DNA from: Entoloma clypeatum
Taxonomy: Eukaryota; Basidiomycota; Agaricomycetes; Agaricales; Entolomataceae
DNA: 64,000 nt
Assembly (NCBI GenBank): GCA_963565915.1
Contig: OY751485.1
Span: forward strand, 2,232,001 to 2,296,000
Reading direction: 5' to 3'
The position numbers and the translations under genes were made by a program. How positions within the stretch are numbered: the first letter of the stretch is position 1; each line of letters opens with the position of its first letter. Of this stretch, positions 1 through 10,882 are shown piece after piece. The notes beneath the pieces are model-generated. The model was not told the origin of the DNA, did not search any database, and saw nothing but the letters and a program-made list of their open reading frames with translations.

Positions 1-1491
1 CACTCGAGGTCGAAGAATACGAGTGTTCTGATCCTTGGTCATCCATTCCGAAGATATCTTCGTTAGAGAAATCATTTATTTCCCCGATGCCTAGGAATGG
101 ATCGCCACCAGGCGATGGTGGTGGTGGATATGACAATTGAGCTAGGGACGAGGACAAGGCAGATAGGGAAGAAGACGTTAGAAAGGCTGTATCGCCATTT
201 TGTTCAGAATCTAGCATGTCCGAGTCTGAGAGTGAAGGTGGGCCTGGAGAAGTTGCACGGGATGAAACACAGGACGAAGGGTGGATCCGTACGCGAATTT
301 TGCCGCTGTCGGATGGTGTCGCATCGAAGGAAATGTCGAGACCTGCAAGGCCCCCTTCTGAGTCAAGCTCTGAAACGCCCGAAGTGGATAACTCCAGCTT
401 TTGCGCCGGGGTAGTCGAAGGTGTCATGGCAGGCTGTAGATCATCAAGATCCATCATGGTGTTCAGACTGGGAAGTGTCCAATCGTAGTCATGAGGGAGG
501 TAGGAGTTGAAATCGAATGCGGCGGAAGCGGCAGAGAAAGGAGGGCTAGGAAGTGCGAAGCTCGTAGGAAGAGCAGCATGCATAGGCATGGAAAGAAGCG
601 TCGGCAGTGCACATAACAAGACCTAGCAGACCAATTGAGCTTCTCTTCAAAGGTGCACAGTGTTAAGATATACCATGAGACCGAGACTTGCCCCCGTTTT
701 GAGCGGGACTGATGGACGAGAGGAGGACGAGAGAGTGAGCTCCTCATCGGCCATAGGCTCCTCAATCTTGATGGGCGGGGGATTGGCGGGGGTTGCAGTT
801 ACTTGTGATAGGAGCTGTTCATTGAGTTGCCGTTCTCTTTCGTTTGCTGCCGCCAGTTGCGCCTTGAGGTTCTCAACTTCGGAAACCAAGTCCTGATTAT
901 TCAAAGCGCTGCCGTTCTGGGCACAGGCAAGAAGGCGCGCATTTTCCTGTTCTAGTTCTGCGACGCGTCTGCGGGATGGTCAGTATTTAGGTTGGAAAAT
1001 AAAAAATAAAAGTTGATGAAAAAGACGTGCATTTCCATGGTCTCGAACTCTTCACGTTTTCGCTGCCGACTAAGGAAAGCTGCGGCACGATTTTTGACGA
1101 GACGGGCTTCGCGCTTGCTGAGTCCTGAAACGTCTGGGGGTACAAAGTCCTTGGTATTGATGCGTTCACCAGATGTGCGAGGTTTCTTGGCGAGGCTGGG
1201 AGCGGGACTGGCGGCTCGTTTAGCGGCTGTAACGACAGATGGGTCGATGGAAATAGAAAGGGGCTCCTGTTTCGGGGCCAGGGGATGGGAGTGCTCTGGA
1301 AAGTTGAAAACCTGGTGTGTGGGGAAGCAGAGTTGCTCAGGTTCTGCAAGGTCGGCGGTGAGGGTCTTGAGCATTCTAGTTGCGGGTACTGGAGAGTCGG
1401 AGCCGGAGGGGGAAGGGGAGGGGGAGTAGAGGGAGAAGGAGTCGGCGAGGGGAGAAAGGACGACGGCGTCTGCGGGGATGATGTGCGACAT
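1..1491 (-). CDS. bZIP transcription factor with hydrophobic segment, C-terminus beyond left edge
   Basis: Model: exons 1491-1031, 968-674 and 622-1. The end of the gene lies outside the window. Exon 1 carries a Ser/Pro-rich N-terminus and a bZIP basic region (KREARLVKNRAAAFLSRQRK). The leucine zipper continues in exon 2 (RVAELEQENARLL) and a Gln/Glu-rich coiled coil follows. The basic region differs from the Hac1/Cib1 type as I know it and looks nearer ATF6/CREB3-like or general bZIP proteins. Exons 2 and 3 join inside a run of about 18 hydrophobic residues (GASLGLM then VLLCALPTLLSM), a possible membrane helix, followed by an acidic Ser/Pro-rich tail. Intron 1 uses a GC donor (GCACGT); no GT donor keeps the zipper heptads in frame. 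The ATG at 1491 is chosen over one 30 nt upstream because it heads the conserved-looking N-terminus. Confidence 0.8.
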
Positions 1492-2542
1492 GATAGTTGA
1501 ACGGAGAAAGTTAAGGATCAACTTTTTCTTTAAATAAATATGTATGTCGACGGATTTGACGTTTCAACCCGCGAGTAGGAAATTATGCACACCCGTTGCC
1601 ATCCCATCTTGAGGAACGAACGGATACAATCATAATCATGGTTGCCCATCTCTTGTAGAAAAGTTGATCACTGGAAGCAACGCAGGCACCCTCCGTTATG
1701 TACAACTTTCAACCACTCGCCAGTAGTGTATTTGCACGGAGACTGGACTCGGTCAATGGCAACAGACCTCTTGGCGAACACGAATGTCGCACTAGTCACT
1801 CTGCGGTAGAATTATAAAGGCACCGCGCGAGCCATTGACCTCGAAATCAAGTAATTATGCGAGACTTGACCAACCCCATTCGGCGGGCCGACATATTTCA
1901 CCAAGACCAAATACCCAGGTTGGTTTCCTGAGTCGGCGAATTATCCTATCTGTCTGTGCTGTGGTGGTAACCTCTTATGGCTCTGGTCGCGCAGTCATGT
2001 CTTCACGCAGCATATTGTCAATCCTGAGGACTAAGCCGACTTCTCCTTTGGAAAGACAATGGGATAGTTCCTCGTCTCTGACTGACCGTTCGCGTGGTTA
2101 CTATGTACGACAATTCCGAAACGACGATGGGGCCCTCGTTGCTTTATGTATTGAAGACTTTTGTTAGTGGGCATACGGTGGAATGTTCACGCAACTTGAA
2201 AACCTCAAGAACAGGAAACATAATATCTTCTTCAAGATGTCGACACATCATAAATCCGTTGGTGAGTTGTTCCGTTCTGTAGGAGCACAAGCAAGCCTCT
2301 GTAATATAAGACAATCCCCATCAACTTTTGGGAACACCACAATCATCAAATACGCCAGAGTCACGTAAAATGTCGCTGGCGAGTGCTCTGCTATCATATG
2401 TTTCATTGAAATACCCAAGTTGTGACGAAAAGCATTCGTCCACAGCTCCAAACCCAAGCCCGACATGTGGGCAATTACAACTTCACCCCGTAACCTCTCA
2501 ATGCGGCATGTTGCATGCTCTCATCTACGAAAGTAAAATGAA
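1492..2542. other. intergenic, no gene seen
   Basis: About 1.05 kb lie between the bZIP start and the 3' end of the CYB2-type gene. Short open frames on both strands show no recognisable domain and no spliceable continuation. It probably holds the bZIP promoter and the CYB2 3' UTR. I see no tRNA or repeat. Confidence 0.5.
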
Positions 2543-4915
2543 TCAAGTCCAGGGATTGGAACGTTGGAAGCTCAGCGTACAGTTCTTGTTGTACAGCCGG
2601 TCTTCTGGAACCGCCACGATATGATGATGAATGTTGGATGCGTCTACCATCTCGGGCACTACATCCTTCAGTGTAGGAGCACCGAGCAAACGTAAATTCA
2701 TCTCAAATTCATCCTACCCAGCACAAGATTCAGATGACCTCCCAAAAATGAAGGCTAGTATGACTTACATGCAGAATTTGGAGGGCTCTGTCCATTCCCT
2801 CATAGCCGTATGAAGAAAATGCATAAAGAAACGGACGTCCGACTCCCACTGCACGAGTTGAACATTGAATGATTAATTTCACAACCCATGACATGTACGA
2901 ACCAGCTGTGGCACCAAGGGCAATTGCCTTCAGAACATCTGTAGCCCTCCGCACACCTCCATCAACAAACAACTGGAATGTGTCATTGGGGAAAGTCACG
3001 CCGCGCTTCTCATTGAGCTTTGCGACAACTTCAACGAGGACCTCAACCCCAGAACGAGCGAAGTCGAGTTGGCGGCCTCCATGATTGGAGAGCACAACAC
3101 CCACAAGGCCAAGGTCAAATGCAATCAATACATCCTTAAACATTTTCCAACAAAATATCTGAGCTTTGGAGATTGAGACACTCACCTCCCAACATTGAAC
3201 ACCTTTAAGGATTAAAGGCACTGAGAACAAGTCAGTTGCAGGGAAGGAATCTTATTCAAAGCTAGTGGTGTTACTCTTCGTGATGCTTCTGAACCACTTG
3301 AGATCGTTCCAGTTCAATCCGGGATCAATGAAAGACTACCATTCATATCAGTCTCGAAATATGGAATACGAAACGACAGACAGACACTAATAGCCCTCGC
3401 TGCACCCTGGGACCGATCTACATTTTCGGCTCCGGATTTCTTCACTTCTGAGGGGTCTTCGGCTTCATACTTCATTCGCATGTCCTATGTAGGTTGTGTT
3501 TCAGTACAAGGTCCACGCGACAAAACCCCAAATGCCTTTTCTCGTCGACCGAGTTGTGGTGCGTCGACCGTGATGAACAAGCCTTTGACCCCGCGTACCT
3601 CAGCATGCTGAACTATGCGCTTTGTAATGTTCCTGTCCTTATTGACGTAACTGCACAGAGAACGACCTCGTTGGCGGGCCGAGCTAAATTTCATAGAAGG
3701 TATGAGATACCTACAGCTGGAAAAAAAGAGTTTGATGCGGTTGGGCTGCGTCCATTATTTCATCGAATGAGCATGAAGCCAGAGTGGGTATCTAAAAACT
3801 GCAAGTGTAAGTAACTATCCGCACAGGTGTAAGAAAAGAGGGACCATTTGTATGACACCATGCTTTGCAGCTGCTCTTGTCAAGTTGATCTCACCATCGG
3901 GATGCCCGAGTTTACCAAGAGCTGTTGCTGTCTGGATGACTTAGTAGCATGCTTTCGTGATAATAAAAAAACAACATACGATATAAACAGGCATACTGGA
4001 GTGGTGGCCCAATATTTTAGTCGACCAGTCTACCTTTGTAACGTCACGAAGCACGCGTGGACGAAACCATATTCTTCATGAACCACGTTATGAGAGGGTC
4101 CCCTCGCCTCAATAAGAAGACGGACCTGTGGTATGCAGCATGGTTCTCCCTGTTTGTTATCTCGTCATCCGCTGCTGATGAATAATATGCCCATGCTTTG
4201 TCGGGCATGACCTGTCTCGCTATAGCCTAGGGAGGGCATGAGCTCAGAAAACTGATGATGAATGGATGGGGTGGATAATACCTCGAAATCATGCAAATTG
4301 AGTATTTCACCTAAGGCCGGCCGCGCAGCAATGCGTTCTTGACGAGCCCTTTCCTGATCTGTTATGACAACCTCTACCCTCTCAACGGTGTCAAGTGCCA
4401 CGGGCCCCAAGCTTAGCGTCGCGTCTCTTATCAGAAAGTCGCAATGGATCGGTGGACACGCACTGCTTTTCCGGAGGTAGGTTGGTAGTGATGGCGTCAG
4501 GAGGATGGATAGGGTCATATTCTTGACTGTCCAGATAGTTAGTGTGTTCAACGCACAGCATCGAGGCAGAACGGACGTCGCGTCTTTTCCAGCGTATTTG
4601 AGAATAATCTTGCTTCCACCTATGCCAATCAAATTGAAAAATGCATGAAACCCCACTGACACGACATGAATACTTGCCTGGATGATCTAAGGAACAATGA
4701 GTTCATTTAGTGCATAACAACTTCTACCATTTCCAAAGAACCTGTACCGTCGAGGAATTCAGTTACATCGTATACATGGCCTAAACATCATGTCGTGTGG
4801 CATTCAACATTGGAAAGGCCAAGGAACGCCTACCATGGACGATGATCCAGCAACTCTCCCGACTGTTGTGTTCTGCAACGTCTTGTCCAGTCAAAATCTT
4901 CTGTTCTGATGCCAT
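2543..4915 (-). CDS. cytochrome b5 / FMN-dependent 2-hydroxyacid dehydrogenase (flavocytochrome b2 type)
   Basis: About 503 residues in 17 exons with introns near 50 nt. Residues 1-76 form a cytochrome b5 domain (VYDVTEFLD, heme-ligand HPGG, GSKIILKYAGKDAT). The FMN TIM barrel follows: AWAYYSSAADDE, ATALGKLGHPDGE, FFQLYVNKDR, VKGLFITVDAPQLGRRE, MPLILKGVQ (catalytic Lys), SNHGGRQLD (catalytic His and Arg) and FVDGGVRRATDVLKA. The family oxidises 2-hydroxy acids (L-lactate, glycolate, glyoxylate hydrate) and passes electrons to cytochrome c. The N-terminus (MASEQKILTGQD) has no mitochondrial presequence, unlike yeast Cyb2, so a cytosolic or peroxisomal form such as a glyoxylate dehydrogenase is possible; there is no SKL-like C-terminus. 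A 9-nt microexon (4686-4678) encodes most of HPG. At least one, probably two, introns are GC-AG. The upstream neighbour on this strand is a dead PEP mutase-family gene. Confidence 0.92.
4678..4686 (-). other. 9-nt microexon encoding the heme-binding His-Pro of the cytochrome b5 domain
   Basis: The exon ATCATCCAG is preceded by an acceptor CTTAG and followed by a GC donor (GCAAGT). Joining the flanking exons directly would destroy the cytochrome b5 HPGG motif. Including the 9 nt restores D-D-H-P-G-G-S in frame. The remnant copy near 45.6 kb keeps the flanking introns and a GC donor (GCGAGT) at the same place. Confidence 0.85.
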
Positions 4916-5216
4916 ACCCAGTGTGCTGGTCTTGTACCGTGCGGCTTTGTTCGGAGTCTTCAGTGGTATATGAGACTCAAGACCGCGGTACCGTGGTTGA
5001 CGATGGCGTTTATTGCTTCAGCGGCCCGAGTCTGAAGGAACGATGCTGTTCATTTCGTGCTCAATCCGCGATGACGCTCATGTGCAAAGGCCAAAAGGTA
5101 TATATACATATATTCCATCCACTATGGCACTGAGATATGTCAATTCTATAGATTCCAAAAGGATTGACATATTAACGTCCCCGAGTAGAACACCTGGAAT
5201 CCAAGTTCAACACGGA

Positions 5217-5885
5217 TCAGATTGCGTCCGAGAACGCCCCTCCACCAGCACGACTGTCGAATGCACCACATCGCCAGGTCCTGCAGCCAAAAGTCGGAAT
5301 GGTAACATGGTGGGCCTTATCCCGAACACTGCTTCCGGGCCCAAGCTCTATGTTGAGGTGACAATCTGTGCCGGTCTTTTTCGACAATTGCGCAGGGTAC
5401 AAGAAAGAAGACCATGCGATCAGTTCATCCTGAAGACGTTGACGAGCACCTGGATAGATGATGTCAAAACTGTACGACCCACGTCCGCTTCGAGCGTGTA
5501 GGTTTCGGTGCTAGGCCGCGACAGTAGACTCAAGCAGTTCTTTGCTTCATACACCCTCGATGAAGCACACGTTGGCACTAATTTTGGTTGCTAATTTGAG
5601 CCGAGTGATGGCCTCTTCCACTCCTAAAATCTGAGTAGAATCGGTGCGTGTAAATCATTGATAGCTTGATGGAGAGTCGATGAAGCTTACCACCCTGGTC
5701 GTACAAGCGCTTGCTTAAGACGAGTGGCCAAGTTCGTACATAGAGAGTGGATCTTTCCTCCGGGGGGTCGACTTGAAGGCGAGGGTTAAATGTAGTAGAG
5801 ATCTTCATCTTCAATTAACGTCGAACCAGAATCACTGAACCTTGCTCCGCTGGAATTGGAGAAGTACCTATGTAGTCATTTTCCG
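5217..5885 (-). pseudogene. decayed copy of the PEP mutase/isocitrate lyase-family gene
   Basis: This stretch aligns by eye with the intact gene at 43658-45118 but on the opposite strand. Matching blocks are the end of exon 1 (antisense of about 5700-5800, LYYNPRL-like then LVRPG), the segment from TDSAQ through the IEGVRS and VSTV regions (5400-5640), and the C-terminal KKTGTDC and FDSRAGG blocks down to the stop at 5217. About 690 bp are missing, from the first intron to the sixth conserved block, and with them the metal-binding DADTGFGG and catalytic KRCGH motifs. Several frameshifts are visible. It cannot encode an active enzyme. It lies 301 bp upstream of the intact CYB2-type gene. Confidence 0.88.
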
Positions 5886-6383
5886 GGACCCTTCCCAGGC
5901 CCGAAGATCGTGTCAGTGAGCATTGGGCCCCCACGAACCTAGTCGAAGTGGAGGTGAGGTGACTCACTGAACCTCGCCACGACGCCATCCATCTTTTCCC
6001 AAAGCCCGTTTTGCAGTTTCGATTATGTCTCCTACCATCGTGCCAAGTCCCCTATATATATATATGAGCTTGCTTTTTGAATGCGAATTACAGATAGGGA
6101 TCAGTGAATCCACATTGTCAGAGGAGGTTTAAGGCGTTTGAAGTTACTTGCCAGTTAGTTAAATAATCACCCGCAGGAAGAGGGGCCAACATACTTCCAT
6201 TGCTTTGTCTTCCAACTCTCATGACAATGCATAGTAAAGTGAAGTGATGACTCTCCGTGGCCGCAGTGCACCCAGTCTTAGAATTTTCTACGGAAATAAG
6301 CAGACCCGTAATGTGGTTTAGAGAGCATCGGACCGAACGACGACAATAACCAAGGACCATGTTCAAAACTAAGTACGATCACC
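5886..6383. other. intergenic, no gene seen
   Basis: About 500 bp between the pseudogene 5' end and the transporter stop codon. It includes a short TA run near 6055. No convincing open frame. Confidence 0.5.
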
Positions 6384-8520
6384 TTACAAGGTATACAACT
6401 TGAAGTTACCAAACGGAGAGATGCTGCCGGCCATAATTCTGCTGTTCTGGTAAGAGAAATAGGTCGTTGTGATGGCCAAAAGAAGCAGCAATAGGAACTG
6501 GGAGGCGATACTAGCGTACATCCCGGGTAGATATCGTGGAAAGTCAACCTGTCGGAAGACGGTTGTAGCGAATATCCCGCCGATCCCGCCAAACGAAACT
6601 ATCATTGCGGTACTGACGGCCCGTTTGGTATGCGAGGTAATGTTGTTAGAGGACTTTGGAACCTTAATAAGCGAGTTATCAAGGAGTAACACGGAACCTA
6701 CATAGGCAAGAATTCCGGGAATGCACCCAGCAGTGCCGGCATTGGCCAAGAAAATACCTGATGCCAAAGGATAAGCAGCTAGCCACTTGGACAGCAGCAC
6801 TTCTCTCACCAGCGTACCGCCATCCGGGAGAAGACAAGAATCCAGTCAGAACCAGCCCTATCGTTGTCAATAGAGTTTGGATGCCAATAAACAATGCCCG
6901 GTGCTTGTATTTGTCCGATAACCAAGCAAAAAATAGAACGCTGATGGCCTGTCGAGCAGAAAAGTTAGGGGAAATTTTGCTGCGATGGCATGGGCTCTAC
7001 CGCGAAAATATATGGAGGGGTGCTCTGTTCACACAAAATTGAGACGACGGCTTAAAAGTGTGAAAGGGTCAGCACACCAGAAACAAGGAATCCTTGACAC
7101 TCCAACCCGCCGCACGTAGGATGATCGTGACAAAAAACCTGGTTAGACAATCGACCATGAATCAGCTTTGTCACATACACCGAAGATGACGAGTGGGCTG
7201 TACCCGACGGCATAGGCAGGAATTGTGGCGCACATATACATCAAGGCTATATATAGAGGAATCAACTCGACGGCCAAGGGGGAAAGATTGAATCGTACCG
7301 AATGCCCAAACCGTCCAATCAAGTAGATGCTTAATTACCTTATCTTTAGTCAGTACATCGGGTATAGAGTCTCCGCGGTCACGCTCGACACGCTCCAGGA
7401 TGAACTGGGTTTGCTCGTCACTGAGAAACGTGTTTTGATCCGGAAAGTCTGATAAGAAGAACCAAGCAATGATCCCAAACAAGATGGTGATGGCGCCCTC
7501 GATGATCTTGAATCTTTGTGAGTTTTGACTTCTTTGTTGCTGGCTAGACTCACAAAAATCCATGCCCAGCTAGGAATACCGAGCTTTCCGCCAAGGAGAC
7601 TCAAAACGTACGCAAGGATGGGGCTGCATCCTCCAGCGAGGATGGAAATGAGATAAAAAGCGGCAATGCTAAGGTGCCTCCTCTTTAGAATGTACGCTCA
7701 TCAAGTGTTGACTCTTGACGCACCGTTTCTGTACTTCATGGCGTGTATACCTAATAATTAAGTATATGAAAAAGGGAGAAACATTTCAACAAGTCACCAA
7801 GACTGTACCATGTGGTGATCACAAAGACTATGGCAGGGAAGAAGCCAGCCTACGTGACGTGTTCAAAAGGGCTGCTCGTATCATTCAAAGCACGCCACAG
7901 TACCTCAAAGGCGCCGAGGAGGACTCTGCAGAAGGCGAGAAGACGCCAGTCCGGGACGAAACCCATGGCCAACTGGACTCCTCCCCACGCGACCGTGCAG
8001 AATGCAAGCCAGTTGCGCACACCCAGACGGCGCAAAACGAGATTGCTGGGAAGCTGACTAAAACCATTTTGAGCGAAGATGCCAGCACAAGCGAAATGCT
8101 GCTTTACAACAAAATGTAAGGAATGAAATATACGGCGGAGATGATGCTGTAACGGGAGCCGACGGACAGTTTCTATGGCCATTTCAAGTCAAGGGGGGTT
8201 GTGAAGGATGCTAATGGTGACATACGAGATCGTGATCCATGCCTGCGATCCGGGCAATTCCCAGGTTGGTCCTGTCGATCAAGGCAAGCGCACACAACAT
8301 GCCAAGTAATGGGAGCAATCGTAGATCAACCTGGCGTCTTTAGAGATCAAGTTGATAAGCCACCACCACATCATTGAAATATCGAAAAGCAGATGTACAG
8401 CGTCTGGCGCTCAAAGAGCACATCCACAGGTGGGTCGTTGGTGTTGTCAGCTTCACTGAGGGTCAAAGAGGGTGCTTTGATCACTGTGTCAGAGGCAAGT
8501 GGGCTAGAGAATGAGGGCAT
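6384..8520 (-). CDS. MFS transporter, Dal5-type anion:cation symporter
   Basis: A multi-exon gene. The N-terminus (MPSFSSPLASDTV) is hydrophilic. Family landmarks follow in order: LLGMLCALALIDRTNLGIAR in TM1, NLVLRRLGVRNWLAFCTVAW, RLLAFCRVLLGAFE, LGGKLGIPSWAWIF, FGIIAWFFLSDFPDQNTFLS, LVLTGFLSSPGWRYAG, NAGTAGCIPGILAY, SSNNITSHTKRAVSTAM, GGIGGIFATTVFRQVDFPRY, and a C-terminus ending KLYTL. These are typical of fungal Dal5/Tna1/Liz1-like plasma-membrane carriers for organic anions (allantoate, nicotinate, pantothenate, other carboxylates). Introns at AY/SS and AG/IF are about 50 nt and restore frame. The exact substrate cannot be told. All core blocks are present, so it looks functional. Confidence 0.85.
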
Positions 8521-9659
8521 TGTGCAACAGATGTTGGGCGACAGAGAGTAGCAGGGCTGGCTTTATAGCAAAACGGACGCGCGAAGACAGGTCGAAATCA
8601 TGAAACGCTACGAAGTATCCATCTTAGGATATCTGACGGCTTCGGCGAGAATACTAAAGAATGCAGATATTTCTGATCATCAGTTGAGCTCAAAGGAGCA
8701 CATTTAGGGACCAATCCGAAGACTCGCTTTTTAGAAAGAGAAACCAGATGATCCTAGGAAGAATATGTAGAGGTGAGGTTTGGGATCTAGGGAGTTTGCC
8801 TACCATATTAGTCCAATACCACTTCCGTATCACTGAACGTGAAGCATGCGGTTGTTGAGAAACGATAGCCAGCGCATATCGGTATATCAACAACCGCTCC
8901 TTGGAGCCAGCAGATTGAAAACGGTATCTTCACTGGGTTTTCAAATCCCAAGGCGCTGCACTTAAACCGTGGCCTGGCACACGACTCCAGAAGTGACATG
9001 CTTTCAGAACGGCTGCGTGGGGGTGAATCGGAATCGAGCAAACTCGTTCCAATCGGGCGATGATGATGGGCTCGAGTGGAATTCGACCCGGCGCGAAAAA
9101 CTCCGTTGTATTCGAGAAAGGCCGAGGAGAGGGCGGCGTCGTGAAACGTTTTTCGTTCACTGGACGTGTTCTGAGGCACTTTTCTCGCGGGTGCAAGTTC
9201 AAGATGCACGCCGCATTACACTAAAGGGCGCTTCTTCCCGCCAGTTGGCTGATAACGTCAAAAAGGGCAAAAGATAAGCGTGGGCCCAGGCAAGTTTTTA
9301 GTGTTTGCATCTGCTTAGTGCTGCAAGCCAGGCATGTGGATTGTTTGTTGGTCGTCATCGGGAAATCGAACGACATGCGGCGCAATTTCCGCAGCCAAAA
9401 CATTCAATAGCGTCCCGTCGCTGACGACGTGGCACAGACTGTTGCGATAGAAAAGTGTATGGAGCACGAACCAAGATTTCTATGGCGTTTGTTATACATA
9501 CATTTCGGTTCCTTTGTTTCTCCTCTAATACATCAAATATATAAGATCATAATATCAAGTATCGATTCGCGTCTCTGGAGGTTATCATTGATTATGTAGA
9601 ACGAAATGATAAGGCCAGAACTTACGTGGTGATAGCGACGGGGGGTATGAAGGGAATGC
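8521..9659. other. intergenic, no supported gene
   Basis: About 1.1 kb between the transporter start and the NMNAT stop. The longest antisense frame (9209-8808, 133 codons) has no recognisable domain, no clear splice partners and a composition typical of a chance ORF. The region probably holds the transporter promoter and the NMNAT 3' UTR. Confidence 0.5.
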
Positions 9660-10820
9660 TCAAGAGGCTGACTGGGACTGCGTATTAGGGTTGTTCGTGG
9701 TGGTGGTAGCACCCTCCTTGTCCTTCCCTTTATCGGAATGGCTGGAATTAGAAGCTTGGGAGGCACCTTCGTCTAGATAGAGGCCATGTTGCTCTATGTA
9801 ATCTACGACGACACTCGGCAGGAGGTATCGCACTGAAAGGCCCCTTCTCAGGAACAATCGAACCTAGGGTGCACTGTGAATCGAAGATCGGAGACTTACA
9901 ACCTGAGAAGGCTCAAACCTTGGTGCTGGAGACGTCGTTCTGGATGAGCTGAGAAATGAGATAGATATTGTTGCGCCAGCGAGCAAGGTTATTTGTTGCC
10001 TGGTCCATGCCAGAGCCGGCACGTTCTACGATGAAGGTGCCATAACGGCCTAATATATGGTCCAGCTAATTTTGTAACGGGTATGTATAAGAGGATAATA
10101 ATTAGGTTGACCCAACGAACGTACATCAGCATGACTCCAAACCCCAGGTTCACTCATGGTGCTGATGAGATCAGAGCCCGCGAGCAACATGACATGGACA
10201 TTTCTGTGTTCGCCGTCTTCGGTCTGGACGCCGCCAAGGACTTTATTAATTTCGTAGTCAAAATGGTCCAAGACGACGGCGGTGCGTTGATAGGATTGAA
10301 AAGCCTCCCATGGATCCACCATAAGCCAAGACTCCTCGGCCGCAAGATTGCACATGTTAACGCTGCCATTTCAAGTCAACTTAAGGAAGAAAGGATGTGA
10401 GCAGGAGGGAGTCAGGGTCGGAAAGTCTGATGCCAGATCTAATATGGCCATGGCACGATGCACTGCTTTATTACGGCGGCACTCAATATGCGAGCGACGG
10501 CATGCATGATTTGGGGGGTGTCTGGGATGAGAGACATACCGGTGTTGTGCGCTGAGCAGGCCAGGTTTTTTGTACATGTCGCTGACAGGACTGAGATATC
10601 CGCCGACGATTTCGAAATTTGTGTTCTGGCGGACATAGTCCTTGGCCATCTCAAACATGCGGAGGTGAAGGTAGGTCACCGGACTGAAGGAACCGCAGGC
10701 GACGAGCACGAGAGGGGTCTTCTGCGGATCGCGGATGACGCGTGCGAGACGGTGGTGGGGGAATGAATAGTTGTGCGGATTGGTGAAGCGGTCGACGGCG
10801 TAACGTGGAGGGGACTCCAT
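9660..10820 (-). CDS. NMA1: nicotinamide/nicotinate mononucleotide adenylyltransferase
   Basis: Makes NAD+ or deamido-NAD+ from NMN/NaMN and ATP, the last step of NAD synthesis. Exon 1 (10820-10540) carries VLVACGSFSPVTYLHLRMFE, the nucleotidyltransferase GSF-P-T-LH signature. A roughly 180-nt intron follows, then VNMCNLAAEESWLMVDPWEA, VVLDHFDYEINK, VHVMLLAGSDLISTM, a GRYGTFIVERAGSG block, NDVSSTKVRLFLRRGLSVRY (the SSTKVR phosphate-binding motif) and YLLPSVVVDYIEQHGLY. The tail after the fold is low-complexity (Lys/Asp, Thr and Gln/Ser runs). All catalytic blocks are intact. The start codon is 62 bp from the divergent DNA polymerase X start. Confidence 0.95.
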
Positions 10821-10882
10821 GATGGTGGTGGGGGGAGGGAAGGGTGTGCAATCAATTGTAAGTATATTACTTACTCACCACC
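10821..10882. promoter_or_regulatory. 62-bp bidirectional promoter between NMNAT and DNA polymerase X
   Basis: The two start codons (10820 on minus, 10883 on plus) face away from each other with only 62 bp between them, so the core promoters and 5' UTRs must share or overlap this interval. No obvious TATA box. Confidence 0.6.

Noticed and set aside
4165..4662. Apparent frameshifts in the CYB2-type gene
   Set aside because: All are resolved by 50-52 nt introns (for example KDAT/QEYD and PEK/HLGP), so the gene is not a pseudogene.
8808..9209. 133-codon minus-strand frame upstream of the transporter
   Set aside because: No domain, no splice chain, no conservation cue.
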